Below, piece after piece: positions 50,605 through 53,988 of a stretch of DNA of 53,988 nt. Position 1 is the first letter of the stretch. Each line of letters begins with the position of its first letter. Source of the DNA: Corallococcus interemptor (GTDB taxonomy: Bacteria > Myxococcota > Myxococcia > Myxococcales > Myxococcaceae); the NCBI RefSeq assembly GCF_003668875.1, contig NZ_RAWM01000052.1, forward strand, positions 1 through 53,988. The letters are read 5' to 3'. Position numbers and translations under genes: made by a program. Below the pieces are notes generated by a model. It saw only the letters and a list, made by a program, of their open reading frames with translations, was not told where the DNA came from and searched no databases.

Positions 50605-51579
50605 ATGAAACGGATGTTCGCGGGCGCGCTCGTCGTCGCGGCGTTGGGGACCCTGGGGTGCGGTGGAGCGAAGGCCACCGGGCCGGGCGCGGAGGCCGCT
50701 GGCACGGGTACGGCGCGGCAGTCCCTGGAGGATTCGCGCGCGAGCCTGAGGGCGGCGGAGCAGGCCATGTCGGACGCGGCGGAGAAGTCCGGTTCGGCGC
50801 AGGCGTTCGCGGACTTCGTCGCGGACGACGCGGTGCTGCTCGTGGACGGCGAGTACGCGCAGAAGGGCAAGGAGGCCATCCGCGCGTGGCTGTCCGCGCA
50901 TCCGCTGGAGGCGGAGGGCAAGGTGCGCTGGACGCCGGTGCGCTGGGACGTGAGCGCGGACGGGACGCTGGGGTACTCGCTGGGTAACGCGTCGGTGGAG
51001 TCAGGCGGCACGTCGGTGCGGCCTTCCGGGCGCTACATCACCGCGTGGAAGCGCCAGCCGGACGGGCAGTGGCGCGTGGTGGTGGCGGTGCGCAACGCGG
51101 CCAAGACGCCGATGACGCCGCCCGCGGGCTTCACGCCGTCGTCCACGCTGCCGCTCCCGGAGCCTCGCGCGCTGGTGCCCGCGCAGGTGCTGGAGGAGGC
51201 GAAGGCCGCGGACCGCGCGTTCTCCGCGCAGTCCACCGCCGAGGGCATGGGCAAGGCCTTCACCGCCTGGGCCGCGGAGGACGCGGTGCTGCCGCAGGGG
51301 TCCGCCGGCATCTTCGGCCATGACGCCGTCGCGAAGGCCTACGCGCCGTTCACGCTGGACAAGATCGACCTGCGCTGGGAGCCGGTGCTGGGAGACGCCG
51401 CCGGTTCGGGCGACCTCGCGTACACGGTGGGCCGCGCCATCGCCACCGGCAAGAACGAGCAGGGCCAGCCGGAGGTGGACCACGTGAAGTACCTCACCGT
51501 CTGGCGCCGGCAGGCCGACGGACAGTGGCGCTACGTCGCGGACGGCGGCAACTCCAGCCCTGGTCCGCAGGGCCCGTGA
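50605..51579 (+). CDS. Lipoprotein with two NTF2/DUF4440-like domains
   Basis: 324 residues from ATG 50605 (AAAGGAAA in front). Signal peptide and lipobox: ALVVAALGTLGC. Two similar domains of about 120 residues follow: DFVADDAVLLVDGEYAQKGK, ending AWKRQPDGQWRVVVAV, and AWAAEDAVLPQGSAGIFGHD, ending VWRRQADGQWRYVADG. Both have the SnoaL/DUF4440 pattern with a terminal W-x-W-R strand. A tandem duplication of one module inside a lipoprotein; substrate unknown. Confidence 0.8.
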   Translation: MKRMFAGALVVAALGTLGCGGAKATGPGAEAAGTGTARQSLEDSRASLRAAEQAMSDAAEKSGSAQAFADFVADDAVLLVDGEYAQKGKEAIRAWLSAHPLEAEGKVRWTPVRWDVSADGTLGYSLGNASVESGGTSVRPSGRYITAWKRQPDGQWRVVVAVRNAAKTPMTPPAGFTPSSTLPLPEPRALVPAQVLEEAKAADRAFSAQSTAEGMGKAFTAWAAEDAVLPQGSAGIFGHDAVAKAYAPFTLDKIDLRWEPVLGDAAGSGDLAYTVGRAIATGKNEQGQPEVDHVKYLTVWRRQADGQWRYVADGGNSSPGPQGP

Positions 51580-51599
51580 TTGGCCCCTTGGCGTGAGTG

Positions 51600-51628
51600 T
51601 TTCAGCAATATTCCGCCAAGAGCTGAAA
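51600..51628. promoter_or_regulatory. Inverted repeat upstream of the cellulase gene
   Basis: Arms tttcagc (51600-51606) and gctgaaa (51622-51628) with a 15-bp AT-richer spacer, about 75-100 bp before ATG 51703. It could be an operator or a terminator for the preceding gene. Confidence 0.3.
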
Positions 51629-51667
51629 TAGCCGCTTAGTCTTGTATTCCCGAGTGGTGCATCGCAA

Positions 51668-51702
51668 GAAGGGAGCTCCCCCGTGGTGAGGAGTTCCCCT
51701 TC
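51668..51702 (+). promoter_or_regulatory. Leader hairpin that covers the ribosome binding site of the cellulase gene
   Basis: Arms gaagggagctcc (51668-51679) and ggagttccccttc (51690-51702, one bulged base and one G-U) end right at ATG 51703. The Shine-Dalgarno GAGGAG (51688-51693) lies in the loop and 3' arm, so folding could hide it. The regulatory role is inferred. Confidence 0.35.
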
Positions 51703-53145
51703 ATGCGTACCCCTCGTGCCGTGCGTCGGCTGTCGTTCGTCCCGCTGTTCGCGCTCGCGGCCTGTGGACCGTCCGAGCCCGTCACTCCCGAGACTCCGGC
51801 CCTGACGGCGCAGGAGGCCGCGCTCACCGAGCTGATCATCAACGGCACGTTCAGCTCCGGCACGGTGGCGCCGTGGTGGAACAACGCCAGCACGCAGTCG
51901 TATGTGGAGAGCGGCCGGTGGCGCGTGGACGTGGCGGCGAACACGGCCAACCCGTGGGACGCCATCGTGGGGCAGAGCGGGCTGACGCTCACCGCCGGGC
52001 AGACGTACACGCTGGCGTTCACCGCCACCGCCTCGGCCTCCATCACCGCGCGCGCCACCGTGCAGCAGGAGGTGGCGCCGTACACGTCCACGCTCACGCA
52101 GTCGTTCACGCTGGACGGCACGTCGCGCCGGTTCTCCTTCCCCTTCACGTCGTCGTTCTCGTCGGGACAGGGGCAGGTGACGTTCCAGCTGGGCGGCCGC
52201 GCCAACGCCGTCACCGTGCGGCTGGATGACATCTCGCTCACCACGGAGAGCGGCACGGGCTCCGGCCCGGTGGCGATGACGAGCGGCTTCTATGTGGACC
52301 CCAACTCCAACCCTGCTGTCTGGGCGCGCAACAACAGCGGGGATGGCCGCGCGTCGCGCATCAACGCGTCCATCGCGTCGAAGCCGATGGCGCGCTGGTT
52401 CGGCAACTGGAACACCAACATCTCCCAGGACGTGTCCAACTTCGTGGCCGCTGCGGACGCGGCGGACAAGCTGCCCGTGCTGGTGGCCTACAACATCCCG
52501 GGCCGCGACTGCGGCAGCCACTCCGGCGGCGGTGCGGGCAGCGCGGACGCGTACCGCGCGTGGATCGCCACCTTCGCCGCGGCCATTGGCAACCGGCCGG
52601 CGGTGGTCATCGTGGAGCCGGACGGCGTCGCGCAGCTGGATTGCCTTCCCAACGACACGGAGCGCGCCACGCGGCTGAGCCTCATCCGCTACGCCTCCGA
52701 GCAGCTGCGCGACCGCGCGCCCAACACCTGGACGTACCTGGACGGCGGCAACGCGAGCTGGATTCCCGCCGACACCATGGCGCAGCGCCTGGAGTCCGCG
52801 GGCGTGCGCAACGTGCGCGGCTTCTCCCTCAACGTCTCCAACTTCCATCCCACCGCGCAGTCCACCACGTACGGCAACGCGGTGAACGCCGCGCTGAACA
52901 GCCGCTATGGCTACACGCGGCAGTACGTCATCGACACCAGCCGCAACGGCAACGGCTCCAACGGCGAGTGGTGCAACCCCGCTGGCCGCAAGCTGGGCGC
53001 CCCGTCCCAGACGGGCGGCGGCGCGGAGATGCTCCTGTGGGTGAAGACGCCAGGGGACTCGGATGGCCAGTGCGGCATCGCCCCGGGCACGCCCGCCGGA
53101 CAGTTCAGCCCGGACCTGGCGACGCGCCTCATCGACGGCATCTGA
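51703..53145 (+). CDS. GH6 cellulase lipoprotein with carbohydrate-binding module
   Basis: 480 residues. Lipobox PLFALAAC. Residues about 43-190 form a CBM4/9-like beta sandwich (LIINGTFSSGTVAPWWNNA, DGTSRRFSFPF). The GH6 domain follows with both signatures: VAYNIPGRDCGSHSGGG (Asp 269) and VIVEPDGVAQLD (Asp 307, the catalytic acid). The family hydrolyses beta-1,4-glucan with inversion, as endoglucanase or cellobiohydrolase; the loops cannot tell which. Tethered to a membrane or released by processing. The leader hairpin just upstream may adjust translation. Confidence 0.93.
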   Translation: MRTPRAVRRLSFVPLFALAACGPSEPVTPETPALTAQEAALTELIINGTFSSGTVAPWWNNASTQSYVESGRWRVDVAANTANPWDAIVGQSGLTLTAGQTYTLAFTATASASITARATVQQEVAPYTSTLTQSFTLDGTSRRFSFPFTSSFSSGQGQVTFQLGGRANAVTVRLDDISLTTESGTGSGPVAMTSGFYVDPNSNPAVWARNNSGDGRASRINASIASKPMARWFGNWNTNISQDVSNFVAAADAADKLPVLVAYNIPGRDCGSHSGGGAGSADAYRAWIATFAAAIGNRPAVVIVEPDGVAQLDCLPNDTERATRLSLIRYASEQLRDRAPNTWTYLDGGNASWIPADTMAQRLESAGVRNVRGFSLNVSNFHPTAQSTTYGNAVNAALNSRYGYTRQYVIDTSRNGNGSNGEWCNPAGRKLGAPSQTGGGAEMLLWVKTPGDSDGQCGIAPGTPAGQFSPDLATRLIDGI

Positions 53146-53165
53146 AGCTCCTCCGGATGCGACAA

Positions 53166-53196
53166 CGCCTTCCCCGGCGCGAGGCTGGGGAAGGCG
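53166..53196. terminator. Hairpin between convergent genes
   Basis: Ten-bp perfect arms cgccttcccc (53166-53175) and ggggaaggcg (53187-53196), loop of 11. It lies between the stops of the GH6 gene (53145) and of the protease-like gene (53217). Confidence 0.65.
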
Positions 53197-53216
53197 TCGG
53201 GGTGATGCAGGGGGCC

Positions 53217-53988
53217 TTAGCTGGACTCGCTGACGCTGAGGCGCCGGCTGGCGCCGCCGTTGCCCTTGCCCAGGGCCTGGGTGCGCTCCAGGTTGGCCTG
53301 CGCCAGGGCCTCGCGCTTCTCCGGCGTCTTCGCGGTGCCGTCCTTCTGCACCGTCATCACGCCGCCGCTGCCGTGCTTCGCCTGGGCCTGTTCAATGCTC
53401 TTCTTCAGGTCGCTGGCCTTCACCCAGTAGGCGCCGTTGACGGGGTCGCGCACGCGGTAGAGGTCGTCGTCCGTGCCCCGGCTCTTGCCCGGGTTCACGC
53501 CGTCGATGGTCAGCCAGTGCAGCTCGCCGCTCTCCGGACCCTTGTCGCCCTCCGCCAGGGTCGTGTTGAGCAGCGCTCCGGAGTCCACCATCGCCAGGGC
53601 CATCTGGCCGTGCTTCAGCGCGCTGCTGAGCGCGTCCGTGTTGCACTCGTCGAAGCCGTTGGTGACCTTGATGCCCATGCTTCCGAGCATCGCGCCCATC
53701 TCGTCCGGGGTCGCGCCGTCATCCAGGTTCACGTTCACGCGGTCCCGCACGGACGTGCTCAGCGTGTCCGCCTTGTTGCGGACCTTCTCGCGGGCCTCCT
53801 GCTGCGTCAGCGGGGCGGCCTCCTCTGCACCGGCCTGCTCCAGGTAGGTGAGGGTGGCCTCCGCGCAGCCCTTCTTGCTCGTCTGCGCGACGGTCGTCTG
53901 GGGCGCGTTCCAGCCCTGCTCCTTCTGGGCCTGCGTCGCCTCGTTGGTGGGGATGGCGCTGGCGGCCGGGTCCGTACCCGGGGGCGGG
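53217..53988 (-). CDS. C39/papain-like cysteine protease domain protein, 5' end outside window
   Basis: The frame is open to the end of the window (at least 256 residues), so the N-terminus is missing. The visible part has the order of a C39-like cysteine peptidase: Cys in KKGCAEATLTYLEQAG, then GQMALAMVDSGAL, His in GELHWLTIDGV, and Asp in LYRVRDPVNGAYWVKASDL. The N-terminal end of the visible part is polar and unstructured. Such domains process leader peptides or act as secreted effectors. No signal can be checked. The C-terminus is Ser-rich and basic (GGASRRLSVSESS). Confidence 0.6.
   Translation of the reverse strand, partial: PPPGTDPAASAIPTNEATQAQKEQGWNAPQTTVAQTSKKGCAEATLTYLEQAGAEEAAPLTQQEAREKVRNKADTLSTSVRDRVNVNLDDGATPDEMGAMLGSMGIKVTNGFDECNTDALSSALKHGQMALAMVDSGALLNTTLAEGDKGPESGELHWLTIDGVNPGKSRGTDDDLYRVRDPVNGAYWVKASDLKKSIEQAQAKHGSGGVMTVQKDGTAKTPEKREALAQANLERTQALGKGNGGASRRLSVSESS

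Noticed and set aside
1-53988. Horizontally acquired island, integrase, phage or insertion sequence
   Set aside because: No transposase, integrase, phage structural gene, flanking direct repeats or tRNA seen; composition looks even throughout by eye.

Overview
This window (about 70% GC, very strong GC3 bias, genes on both strands, no rRNA, tRNA, CRISPR or insertion sequence seen) looks like chromosome from a myxobacterium of the Myxococcus/Corallococcus type. The best evidence is the MYXO-CTERM sorting signal at the end of the proteins at 581-1588 and 1622-3490, together with many secreted lipoproteins, secreted polysaccharide-degrading enzymes and an AHL-acylase-like enzyme. The genus is inferred.

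Layout. 1-574: decayed GT51 transglycosylase gene, cut by the window edge. 581-3490: tandem array of three related MYXO-CTERM secreted proteins, two of them fused in one reading frame. 3612-7821: helical membrane-anchored protein with a small membrane partner, secreted amidohydrolase, and a lipoprotein with a DAGI pentapeptide repeat. 7849-15571: secreted phosphodiesterase/nuclease-like lipoprotein with six FG-GAP-type repeats, propeller-type lipoproteins, DUF938 methyltransferase, DUF1338 protein, and a 52-residue Cys-rich lipoprotein. 15631-20675: small and hypothetical genes, a ferritin-like protein, an AraC regulator divergent from an SDR, and a PPC-repeat lipoprotein.

20727-29292: metabolic operon mutA-mutB(scpA)-meaB-icmF, read on the minus strand with coupled start/stop overlaps. 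It supplies methylmalonyl-CoA mutase, its G-protein chaperone, and a fused isobutyryl-CoA mutase, all B12-dependent acyl-CoA isomerisation. 29437-32199: small membrane protein, then an NmrA-like plus SnoaL-like pair divergent from a cupin/AraC regulator. 32358-36101: ileS with an unusually long insertion behind the KMSKS loop. 36268-41707: GH26 mannanase, an SDR lacking the catalytic Tyr, and two membrane proteins. 41723-43871: two-gene minus-strand unit in which a probable PD-(D/E)XK-fold protein precedes an NlpC/P60-like exported protein, the best candidate for something undescribed. 43984-46953: YCII protein, a third SDR/AraC divergent pair, and recX. 46966-53988: Cys-rich PPC lipoprotein, AHL/aculeacin-type acylase, duplicated NTF2-like lipoprotein, GH6 cellulase with a carbohydrate-binding module, and a partial C39-like cysteine protease.

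Together the genes suit a soil predator/saprophyte: exported hydrolases for polymers, signals and cell material, plus B12-dependent catabolism of branched-chain and odd-chain acyl units. Three separate AraC/oxidoreductase divergent pairs and several strong hairpins at convergent gene ends are the clearest regulatory structure.
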